Origin: Gammaproteobacteria bacterium | GTDB lineage: Bacteria > Pseudomonadota > Gammaproteobacteria > GRL18 | Direction: 5' to 3' | Length of the DNA stretch: 63,065 nucleotides | NCBI GenBank assembly: GCA_016744375.1 | Contig: JADGEM010000021.1 | Coordinates: forward strand, 1 to 63,065 | Part shown: positions 56,174 to 63,065 of the stretch, piece by piece | How the letters are laid out: the number at the start of each line of letters is the position of its first letter | Position numbering within the stretch: position 1 is the first letter of the stretch | The notes under the pieces: generated by a model | The model's database searches: none | What the model was told of the DNA's origin: nothing | Seen by the model: the letters and a program-made list of their open reading frames with translations, nothing else | Made by a program: the position numbers and the translations under genes

Positions 56174-56720
56174 GGGGTATCTAATCCTTGTAGCGCATCA
56201 CAACCCAATTCACTGGAACTTTTCGGCCCGCAGCAGAGAAAAATGCCCATGTGAAGTTGATTATTAAAAGCCATTTTATTGATCATACATCGGTGTCTGG
56301 TCTTGTTAAATTACTTTATTGATACATCCCCTAAGCGTGCTTAGGCACTTAATAGTTAAATCTACGGGAACATGATGATTAGAAAAACAAACTTCCGTAT
56401 TTCTTTTTTAACATTATTGCCTATTACAATAAAAATATCATTATTTTCAGTCAGTCTTATCTGATGTTCAAGTTGTCTTATCCAGAGAAGAAAAAATAGA
56501 TATATTATCCTATCTTTCTGGAGTCCACTATTTAATGGCTTCGCTATTATACGCTGCAAGTATGCACTTAAGGGAATGTATTACTCTAAGAGTTAAGAAT
56601 ATTGATTTTCATCATTAATTGATCCATGTCCATCATAGTAAAGGACAAAATGATCGTATAGTTCCTTTGCTAAAAGGATTAACTGAATGACTAAAAGAGT
56701 CATTTAATAATCAGGTAAAT
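56174..56720. other. Gene-poor stretch with decayed accessory DNA
   Basis: 547 bases without an intact gene. It contains the integron-integrase remnant (56463-56715) and an inverted repeat CCTAAGC-GT-GCTTAGG (56330-56345). Two direct GTTAAAT copies, at 56304-56310 and 56354-56360, fit the integrase core consensus GTTRRRY; seven-base matches of this kind are common by chance. Confidence 0.6.
56463..56715 (+). pseudogene. Decayed integron-integrase (IntI-type tyrosine recombinase) fragment
   Basis: Read in frame from 56463 the plus strand gives DVQVVLSREEKIDIL, then HYLMASLLYAASMHLRECIT and LRVKNIDFHH, a stop, then SKGQNDRIVPLLKGLTE and another stop. Integron integrases typically read VVLTREEV, LMASLLYGSGLRLMECLRLR, VKDIDF and GKGxKDR at these places. 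The catalytic box-I Arg is replaced by His. Both ends are missing. Two in-frame stops and no start mark it as a remnant of about 84 codons. Confidence 0.75.
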
Positions 56721-58031
56721 TTATAACGACAAGGTATCTGTCAAAATCGGCAGGCTGATATAAAAGTGTGCACTCTGAGACTCTTCACTGGAAACACTGA
56801 TTTCACCTTGCAGTTTGTTGGTTATCAGATTGTAGACAATATTCAAGCCCAAACCGCTACCACCCTGGTTTCTTTTAGTGGTAAAAAAAGGATCAAAGAT
56901 ATGAGCCTGGTTTTCCTTCGCAATCCCAATACCATTGTCACTATAATGCAACAGAATTCGATCTTGATCGCGGCTAACTTCAATTTTGATCAAGCCTTCT
57001 TCAATGCCCTCAAAACCGTGACTTATTGAATTGATGATCAGATTATTAATGATCTGAGCAAAGGCCCCGGGATAACTTTCAATATCAAGATCCTCTGGGC
57101 AAATGAGTTCAAATTTGTGTGATGTTTTTCGCATCCTGGGCTGTAAACTAATTAATAGCTCTTCAATATAGCTTTTCAGATTAATATGACGTCGCTTATC
57201 ACTGGTTTGATCCACGGCCAGTTGCTTAAAACTGCTCACAAGATCAGAGGCACGGCCAAGATTGCCTAATATAATACTGGAGGACTCCAATGCCACATCA
57301 AAGAAAGACTCAAAATCCTGACGGGTGAGCACACCATCATTATAACGTTCGTGATATTGATGGGCTTGCTCCTCCAAATATGAAGCAGCGGTCACGCAGA
57401 CGCCAACTGGCGTATTGAGTTCATGAGCAACCCCGGCAACCATTCCCCCTAACGAGGCCAGACGCTCGGTACGTACCAGATGTTCCTGAGCACTTTTTAA
57501 TTCTTTAAAAGAACGGCTGAGATCATTATTCACCTTTTCCAGTTCATTGGTCCTATCCCTGACCCGCTGTTCAAGATCCTGGTTTAACAGGCGAACTTCC
57601 TGTTCTGCACGTTGCCGTTCACCAATTTCTCGCTTTAACAGCTCAATCTTTTCATTGAGTGTGACAAACACTGAAGTAGATTGATGCTTATCAACACAGT
57701 TTACCATAATCACTGCTGGATCATGGTTAAGGGCTGGCCTTATAACACTGCCTTTACATAAATAATGGGTGGGTTTACCACTATCAGTTTTGAATGCAAT
57801 ACTGGAGGGCAGTGGCGATTTACTGCGTGACCACATTTGTAACAACGGCTTCAATTTCGTTAATTCCTCCACCACCAAATCATCAAGATTCAAACTCTCC
57901 GCAGAAAAATTACACAGAGAAAATTTCTTTTTCACCGCCTGATTTATAGCGATAATAGTACCGTCATGGGTCAATAGAAAATATGGATCAGGCAAGGCAT
58001 TAGTGATCTCAATAAAGTTTTCCGGCAACAT
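56721..58031 (-). CDS. PAS-coiled coil histidine kinase
   Basis: 436 residues, soluble. A PAS domain spans about 5-115 and a coiled coil 120-190 (EQRVRDRTNELEKVNNDLSR). HisKA has His203 in GVAHELNTPVGVCV. The ATPase domain has N-box NNLIINSISHGFEG, G1 YSDNGIGI and G2 GGSGLGLNIV. It starts at the base after the stop of the methanogen-output-domain gene, so the two are cotranscribed. Its partner could be the receiver of the 58602 protein. Confidence 0.92.
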   Translation of the reverse strand: MLPENFIEITNALPDPYFLLTHDGTIIAINQAVKKKFSLCNFSAESLNLDDLVVEELTKLKPLLQMWSRSKSPLPSSIAFKTDSGKPTHYLCKGSVIRPALNHDPAVIMVNCVDKHQSTSVFVTLNEKIELLKREIGERQRAEQEVRLLNQDLEQRVRDRTNELEKVNNDLSRSFKELKSAQEHLVRTERLASLGGMVAGVAHELNTPVGVCVTAASYLEEQAHQYHERYNDGVLTRQDFESFFDVALESSSIILGNLGRASDLVSSFKQLAVDQTSDKRRHINLKSYIEELLISLQPRMRKTSHKFELICPEDLDIESYPGAFAQIINNLIINSISHGFEGIEEGLIKIEVSRDQDRILLHYSDNGIGIAKENQAHIFDPFFTTKRNQGGSGLGLNIVYNLITNKLQGEISVSSEESQSAHFYISLPILTDTLSL

Positions 58032-58577
58032 TTAAAAATCTCCAGCCTGATAATATTCTCTGCCAACAGCCTGATTTGCCTCCTCGGTCGCTTTAAAATA
58101 AACAGTAACATGGCACCCCATATCACCCTGTGCAATTGTTTTATCCAATACGACCTTGGCATAGCCAATGTTGTCAGCGGCAATAGTGCCAAATACATTA
58201 GAAGTCATCATACAAAGCGAAGGACGATTTTTGACTTTATCACCGAAAGGGCAAACATTATTCCCCATCACCACCTTGTTTTCATCAATTTTAATAATGT
58301 AAAAGTCTCCCTGAATACGGGTCTTGAGATCCACTAGTACATCACTGATTTGCTGCTGGTTGAGTCTGGAAACCTGAAGTGCCTTTTTGTAATAACTCCC
58401 TATTTCAGTTCCAATACGCTGGCCCACAACACTGATAAAACCCGAAGCCTCATCAAGTCCAACCATCTCCTCCAGCAAGCCGCTCAGTTCACGAATCACG
58501 GAGCGAGAGAACTCATCTCGTTCCAATGGAATATCCAGATTTTTTATTGGGATATCTTGTAGTTTAGTATGATTCAT
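58032..58577 (-). CDS. Methanogen-output-domain-1-like protein
   Basis: 181 residues, soluble. The core NNVCPFGDKVKNRPSLCMMT, VFGTIAADNIGYAKVVLDKT and GDMGCHVTVYF matches the small domain named after archaeal signalling proteins (methanogen output domain 1). Three Cys, near positions 109, 123 and 155, lie in conserved places and could bind a metal or sense redox state. It is sandwiched between a REC-GGDEF-EAL gene (24-base gap) and a histidine kinase (no gap), so it is likely a shared sensor or adaptor. The family name is from memory of the pattern. Confidence 0.65.
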   Translation of the reverse strand: MNHTKLQDIPIKNLDIPLERDEFSRSVIRELSGLLEEMVGLDEASGFISVVGQRIGTEIGSYYKKALQVSRLNQQQISDVLVDLKTRIQGDFYIIKIDENKVVMGNNVCPFGDKVKNRPSLCMMTSNVFGTIAADNIGYAKVVLDKTIAQGDMGCHVTVYFKATEEANQAVGREYYQAGDF

Positions 58578-58601
58578 GAGCGGAGCTCCTATGGGGTAAT
58601 G

Positions 58602-61340
58602 CTAGCGTTTACTGTGATTTAAGAGATCCTTCCAGGTATGGTAAAGATCATCTTCCATTGAATTAAATGAATCGGCGGGTAATGGAGGACTACAGAGATA
58701 GCCCTGAATAGAGTCACAGCCCAGTTTGTTAAGAAATTGCAATTGCTCTGTGGTTTCCACACCTTCGGCAACGACCTCAAGACCAATAGAATGTGCCAGG
58801 GCAATGATGGCTGCAGCAATGGCTCCGTCTTCACTATTAGTGGTGACTTCGTTAACAAATGAGCGGTCAATTTTCAGTAAGTCAAATGGTAATCGTCTGA
58901 GGTAATTCATTGAGGAATAGCCTGTACCAAAGTCATCGATAGAAAGAGATATTCCCAAGTTGTGCAGTTCCTGCAATTTGATTGCAGTTTCATCGATATC
59001 ATCTATCAATACGCCTTCAGTGACTTCTAATTCGAGATACTGTGGAGCGAGTCGGGTGTTTTTTAAGGTGCGTTCAACCATCTGGATGAAATCCTTTTGC
59101 CTGAACTGGTAGATAGAAATATTAACAGCTACTTTTTTGGCAAATTGACCGGATTGCTGATTGGTCTTTTCCTGGGTGCATGCGGTCTGCAAAACCCATT
59201 CACCGACATTGATGATCATTCCTGTCTCCTCCAGCAGAGGAATAAAGTGAATGGGAGAAACAAGACCATATTCTGGGTGCTGCCAGCGCAGCAGTGCTTC
59301 ATAACTGTCAACCTGACACGAAGAGAGACTAAGCTGAGGCTGGTAATAGAGTACGAATTCGTGGCGTTCCAGTGCTCGTCGCAGACTCGATTCCAGTGTC
59401 AGACGTTCTATCGCTTGTTGCTCGTCTTCAGCTGTGTAAAACTGAAAAGCGTTTCTGCCTTTACGCTTTGAGTGATACATGGCTGCATCAGCTTTTTTCA
59501 ATAATGTCTGAGCATTATCACCATCATCGGGAAACAGGCTGATACCAATGCTAGTGGTGATAAATAATTCACGGCCTTCACAGTCAAAAGGCACTGCAAG
59601 GTCAGAAAGCATCTTGCTGGCCAACTTGGGAATATCACTTTCCGTTGCAATACCATTGAGGATGACACAGAACTCATCACTACCAAAGCGTGAAACTGTA
59701 TCACTCTCAGACACACAGTCTGATAATCGTAAAGCTATCTCTTTAAGCATTATGTCCCCGGTGTTGTGACCCAGGCTGTCATTGATAACCTTGAAACGAT
59801 CCATATCAAGAAATAAAATCGCAATTTTTTGCTTCTGCAAGCGAGCACGTGGTATTGCTTGAGCGAGACGATCCTCAAACAGTATCCTATTGGGTAACCC
59901 GGTCAGTGAATCATGATGGGCAAGATGATGTAAGCGCTCCTGAGCTTCCATACGATCAGTGATATCTTTACCGCTGGAAATAAAGCTAATAATTTCACCA
60001 CGGGTATTTTTCTGTGGTGTTATGGTTTTTTCTTCGAAATAAAACTGGCCATTCTTTTTTCTATTAATAACCACTTCATTGAACACGACTCCTTGCAGAA
60101 TAGTCTTCCATAGTCGTTGATAAAAAGCATTACCCTGTTTACCAGATTTCAGTATTCTTGGAGTATTGCCAATAAGCTCTTCTTGACTATAGCCGGTTAT
60201 TTCCGTAATTGCAGGATTCACATATTCAATGATGCCCTTAGGATCAGTGATCATGATACCATCAGCAATTTGTTCAATCGCTGTCGATAGTTTACGCATT
60301 TCAATTTCTGCCAAACGCTGCTCAGTAATGTCCTGTAAGGTGCCAACAATATGTGTCACATTGCCATTTACATCTATAAATGCATCGCCCTGCTGACGTA
60401 CGTAGCAAATATTTCCAGATGCCTGCTGCACTCGAAGTTCAATGTCGTAAGGCTGCCGATCCTCAATAGCTTGTTCCATGCTTTTCACGACTAAATTTTG
60501 ATCGTCAGGAACAATAAAATCCAGAAATTCCTCCAATGTATGCTGACTTGATGCCACGGTAGTTGCCAGAATGTGACAGATCTGTTCAGACCACGTCATA
60601 TTACCGTTGTTACAGGACCATTCAAAATGACCAATGCGAGCAATACGCTGGGCCTCAGCAAGTTGTGCTTCACTTTGTTGCAGCGCTTCATGAGATTGTG
60701 CTTGATTTTTCATTTGCTGCCGTAACATGGCATTAGCATCAGACAAATCCTGAGTGCGGACTTTGATGATAGAATCCAGGGTGTCATTGTCGGCTGTGAG
60801 TTGGCTGATAGTACAGATATCATCGTATGATCTGAGCGATGTGATCAAGGCAATCTCAAGATATTGTGAAGTGAGTTTGCTCTTTTCCAGATAATCATTG
60901 ATGTCATACATACGCACAACAGTGTGTTCAGGTGCCTGCCCGGGCTGACCTGTGCGTAGAATTATTCTGGTGGTTCTATTCTGTAATTTCTCCCGGATAT
61001 ATTTCACTGTATCCAGACCTGCTGTATCAGTTTCCATCATCACATCCAGTAACATAACGGCAGTATCAGGATGTTCTTCTACCAGTTTACATGCCTCTTC
61101 ACCAGAATAACCATGGATAAATTCAAGCCTGCGTTCCTTATAAGAAAAATTCTTTAGCACCATTTGAGAAACATCATGCACACTTTTTTCATCATCAATG
61201 ATCATAATTTTCCAGTATTGACGATCGAACGGCATTTGTTGTTTGTCCTTGTCTGCATTATGTCCTACATCACCAAACAGCAGGTCGCTTTTGCTTTTGC
61301 TTTTGCTTTCGACTTCTCTATCATGTTTGTTGCTTGTCAC
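58602..61340 (-). CDS. REC-PAS-PAS-GGDEF-EAL cyclic-di-GMP regulator
   Basis: 912 residues. A receiver covers about 43-165 with Asp99 in AVMLLDVMMETDTAG and the RTGQPGQAPEHTV motif of its subclass. A coiled coil extends to about 225. PAS domains cover 228-340 and 350-465. The GGDEF domain (470-630) reads GSDEF at 553-557, and the RxxD inhibitory site is SESD. The EAL domain (645-900) reads YEALLRWQHPEYG and DDFGTGYSSMNYL and looks catalytically complete. It is probably mainly a phosphodiesterase. The N-terminal KSKSKS comes from a short 6-base repeat. First gene of the three-gene module. Confidence 0.92.
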   Translation of the reverse strand: MTSNKHDREVESKSKSKSDLLFGDVGHNADKDKQQMPFDRQYWKIMIIDDEKSVHDVSQMVLKNFSYKERRLEFIHGYSGEEACKLVEEHPDTAVMLLDVMMETDTAGLDTVKYIREKLQNRTTRIILRTGQPGQAPEHTVVRMYDINDYLEKSKLTSQYLEIALITSLRSYDDICTISQLTADNDTLDSIIKVRTQDLSDANAMLRQQMKNQAQSHEALQQSEAQLAEAQRIARIGHFEWSCNNGNMTWSEQICHILATTVASSQHTLEEFLDFIVPDDQNLVVKSMEQAIEDRQPYDIELRVQQASGNICYVRQQGDAFIDVNGNVTHIVGTLQDITEQRLAEIEMRKLSTAIEQIADGIMITDPKGIIEYVNPAITEITGYSQEELIGNTPRILKSGKQGNAFYQRLWKTILQGVVFNEVVINRKKNGQFYFEEKTITPQKNTRGEIISFISSGKDITDRMEAQERLHHLAHHDSLTGLPNRILFEDRLAQAIPRARLQKQKIAILFLDMDRFKVINDSLGHNTGDIMLKEIALRLSDCVSESDTVSRFGSDEFCVILNGIATESDIPKLASKMLSDLAVPFDCEGRELFITTSIGISLFPDDGDNAQTLLKKADAAMYHSKRKGRNAFQFYTAEDEQQAIERLTLESSLRRALERHEFVLYYQPQLSLSSCQVDSYEALLRWQHPEYGLVSPIHFIPLLEETGMIINVGEWVLQTACTQEKTNQQSGQFAKKVAVNISIYQFRQKDFIQMVERTLKNTRLAPQYLELEVTEGVLIDDIDETAIKLQELHNLGISLSIDDFGTGYSSMNYLRRLPFDLLKIDRSFVNEVTTNSEDGAIAAAIIALAHSIGLEVVAEGVETTEQLQFLNKLGCDSIQGYLCSPPLPADSFNSMEDDLYHTWKDLLNHSKR

Positions 61341-61480
61341 AGTCCTCTTCCTGTTTTCTAGGCAAATGCTCTTATTTAAATATAGACAACTAATTGAAAA
61401 AAAGAAAAAATTTGTGTATTTGTATTAAAATACTGACATTGTGGGCAAAGTAACCAACCATGTTTTCCATATCTGATAGA

Positions 61481-61509
61481 TTGAAAAAGAGTATTGTATT
61501 TCCTATCCT
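61481..61509 (+). promoter_or_regulatory. Candidate promoter of the right-edge GGDEF-EAL gene
   Basis: TTGAAA (61481-61486), a 17-base spacer and TATCCT (61504-61509) lie 54 bases before the ATG. A GAGGAAGGA ribosome site follows just ahead of the gene. Confidence 0.45.
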
Positions 61510-61562
61510 TAACCTTATTAATAAAATGAAATAACGACTATTTATGAGGAAGGAATCAGTGC

Positions 61563-63056
61563 ATGAAAAAGCATGTAGCTTATAAATTACAGGGTGAGGA
61601 AGTTAATGCACTCTATGCAAATGCTTTAGTAGCAAATATAAGTGTCATTATTACAGTTATTATATTTTTCTTTATAGTCAAAGTCAGTGGTTCAGGCCAA
61701 GTTGTAGCTATAATCTGGACATTATCAATGATCGCGTTCGCAGTGCTTAGACTGTTGTTGTATCGGGTTAGGCTTGTAGCCCCAGATAAGTATAGTTCGA
61801 AAGACTGGTTAAAAGCTTACACAGTACTGACGGGCGTTATGGGGTGCGGATGGGCAGCATCATCATTTGTGGTTATCTTTTTTGATCATACTGCCTATAA
61901 TTCCGTGCTTGTTTGTATCATGTTGTTTTTTGTTATCATGACTGCAATCTCTGTGCTTTCCTTTATTAAAGCGGCCTTTTACGCCTATATAGCCCCTCCT
62001 TCACTTGTTCTGATAATTATGCCCTGGGTAGTGGATTACTTACCATTTTATTTAGGCATCGGTCTTCCTATATGGATCGGTATTGTGCTTATCACCGGTA
62101 ATAATCTTCATAATAGGATGTCACAGATTTTTTCTCTGGAATTTCAGAATGAGAAATTAGAGGATGAAATTATCAAGAGAATACAAGTAGAAGAAGAGCT
62201 ATCATACCTCGCTCATCATGATGTGTTAACCAACTTGCCTAATCGTTTTCTTGCTCTTGACCGGTTGTCCCAGTTGATAAACGAGGCATGTCGTGACGCT
62301 AGGCAGATAGCAGTGTTATTCCTGGATCTCGACGATTTTAAGAAGATCAATGATACGCTGGGCCATGATATTGGTGATAAGGTTTTGATTGAGGCGGCGG
62401 CACGGTTGTGTAGTGATGTTCGAAGTGGTGATACGGTGGGACGTCTTGGCGGTGATGAATTTATAATATTACTGGGTGGACTAGACAAAGTAGCTGATAT
62501 TCACCCCATTGCAGAAAACTTGCTTAACCACTTCATCGCTCCCTTCGTAATCGAAAACCGTGAGCTTATTCTGACCTCAAGCATTGGCATTTCCATTTAT
62601 CCGGATGATGGTGATAGTTCATCACAGCTTTTGCGTAATGCTGACTCTGCCATGTATCACTCCAAGAACCTGGGGCGTAATACTTTCTCCTATTTTACCG
62701 AGGCAATGAATCAGAAAGTTTCCCGCAGACTGGCTTTGGAAGAGCAAATGCATGGCGCATTAGAGCGTGGTGAGTTTCGGCTCTGCTATCAACCTCAGGT
62801 AGATGTCAATAGCAGGCGTATTAGCGGAGTTGAGGCTTTATTGCGTTGGAATAACCCTGTGCTGGGTGAAGTCTCTCCTGATGAGTTTATTTCTGTTGCC
62901 GAACAAACTGGTCAGATCATACCTATTGGTCAGTTTGTTTTGATTGAGGCACTCACCATGGCTGTTAGCGGCGGATTTCAAGCTAGTTGTCGCCTAAAGT
63001 TAAAATTTATGCCGCCTTGTTTTCCTTTTCATCTACCTTTTGTTTTTCAGGGTTAA
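61563..63056 (+). pseudogene. Membrane GGDEF-EAL protein, EAL domain cut short
   Basis: 497 residues. About six membrane helices (22-180) form the sensor. The GGDEF domain is canonical (RLGGDEF at 294-300, I-site RSGD). The EAL domain begins normally (GVEALLRWNNP, Glu424) but only about 45 residues of it remain. After residue 467 the sequence becomes SGGFQASCRLKLKFMPPC and so on, unlike any EAL domain, and stops at 63056. The switch falls at about 62963, where a foreign sequence begins. The cyclase half should be functional if the protein is stable; the phosphodiesterase half is lost. Confidence 0.8.
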
Positions 63057-63065
63057 GATAGACCT
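62963..63065 (-). mobile_element. Probable insertion-sequence end (partial, runs off the window)
   Basis: From about 62963 (TGTTAGCGGCGGATTTCAAG) the sequence no longer belongs to the EAL gene. On the minus strand a coding frame enters from the right edge and ends VYLNPEKQKVDEKENKAA with TAA at 63007-63009, about 45 bases from the junction. That is the usual spacing of a transposase stop to an insertion-sequence terminus. The family cannot be named from this fragment. Confidence 0.5.

Noticed and set aside
56304-56360. GTTAAAT copies as integron att core sites
   Set aside because: Two seven-base matches to GTTRRRY in AT-rich DNA are expected by chance; no paired core site or attC-like fold was found.
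56362-56559. Minus-strand frame of 65 residues
   Set aside because: Opposite the integrase remnant, which explains the sequence better; no ribosome site or recognisable motif.
61291-61320. Short 6-base repeat (Lys-Ser codons) near the start of the 58602-61340 gene as a phase-variation tract
   Set aside because: Only three to four imperfect copies, and 6-base changes would not shift the frame.

Overview
The window looks like a chromosomal segment from an AT-rich gammaproteobacterium. The outer-membrane gene lptD, the glnE-ilvE pair, the mreBCD-mrdA-rodA chain, the lptD-surA-pdxA order and two sigma-54 activators all point that way. I cannot name the genus. No rRNA, tRNA, CRISPR array or complete mobile element was seen. 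The gene content is mostly core functions with a heavy load of two-component and cyclic-di-GMP signalling.

Layout, left to right. 1-3.1 kb: start of ilvE and all of glnE (minus). 3.2-6.3 kb: a small membrane protein and a DUF1631 protein (plus). 6.3-13.9 kb: a tightly overlapping minus-strand chain RDD - SpoIIM-like - DUF4129 - DUF4350 - MoxR ATPase - DUF58 - folA. 14.3-20 kb: a small membrane protein, then a Cache-PAS hybrid kinase overlapping a sigma-54 response regulator. 20-24.2 kb: an unknown small gene, an adenylate kinase with a ~300-residue lysine-rich repeat tail, a MoeB/ThiF-like enzyme and dusC. 24.2-28.3 kb: a HAMP-GAF histidine kinase, then a PAS kinase whose phospho-acceptor His is Asp, paired with a FixJ-like regulator. 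28.3-33.1 kb: a small gene under an FNR-type box, hslO and gatB, gatA, gatC. 33.1-44.7 kb: a long plus-strand wall-elongation and maturation series mreB, mreC, mreD, mrdA, rodA, mltB, rlpA, dacA, dat, ybeD, lipB and a GNAT protein. 44.7-46.3 kb: a sigma-54 activator without sensor domain, divergent from a guanine-deaminase-like gene. 46.6-51.8 kb: lptD-surA-pdxA. 51.8-63 kb: a signalling and accessory region holding a PAS-GGDEF-EAL-CZB gene broken at a G9 tract, a PQQ-type sugar dehydrogenase, an orphan NifX-like protein, a truncated acetyltransferase, a decayed integron-integrase fragment, a three-gene module (REC-PAS-PAS-GGDEF-EAL, methanogen-output-domain-1 protein, histidine kinase) and a GGDEF-EAL gene cut at the right edge, probably by an insertion sequence.

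How the genes work together. MreBCD, PBP2 and RodA form the elongasome. MltB, RlpA and PBP5 trim the wall, and Dat supplies D-amino acids. LptD and SurA assemble the outer membrane. The last 12 kb concentrates c-di-GMP enzymes, and all three visible copies are altered: a frameshift, a GSDEF variant and a truncation.

Most notable items: the Adk-lysine-tail fusion; mreC apparently starting at ATA behind a large hairpin; the G9 break inside the GGDEF codons; the His-to-Asp kinase; the integron-integrase remnant with a neighbouring acetyltransferase in cassette-like orientation; and the methanogen-output-domain module.
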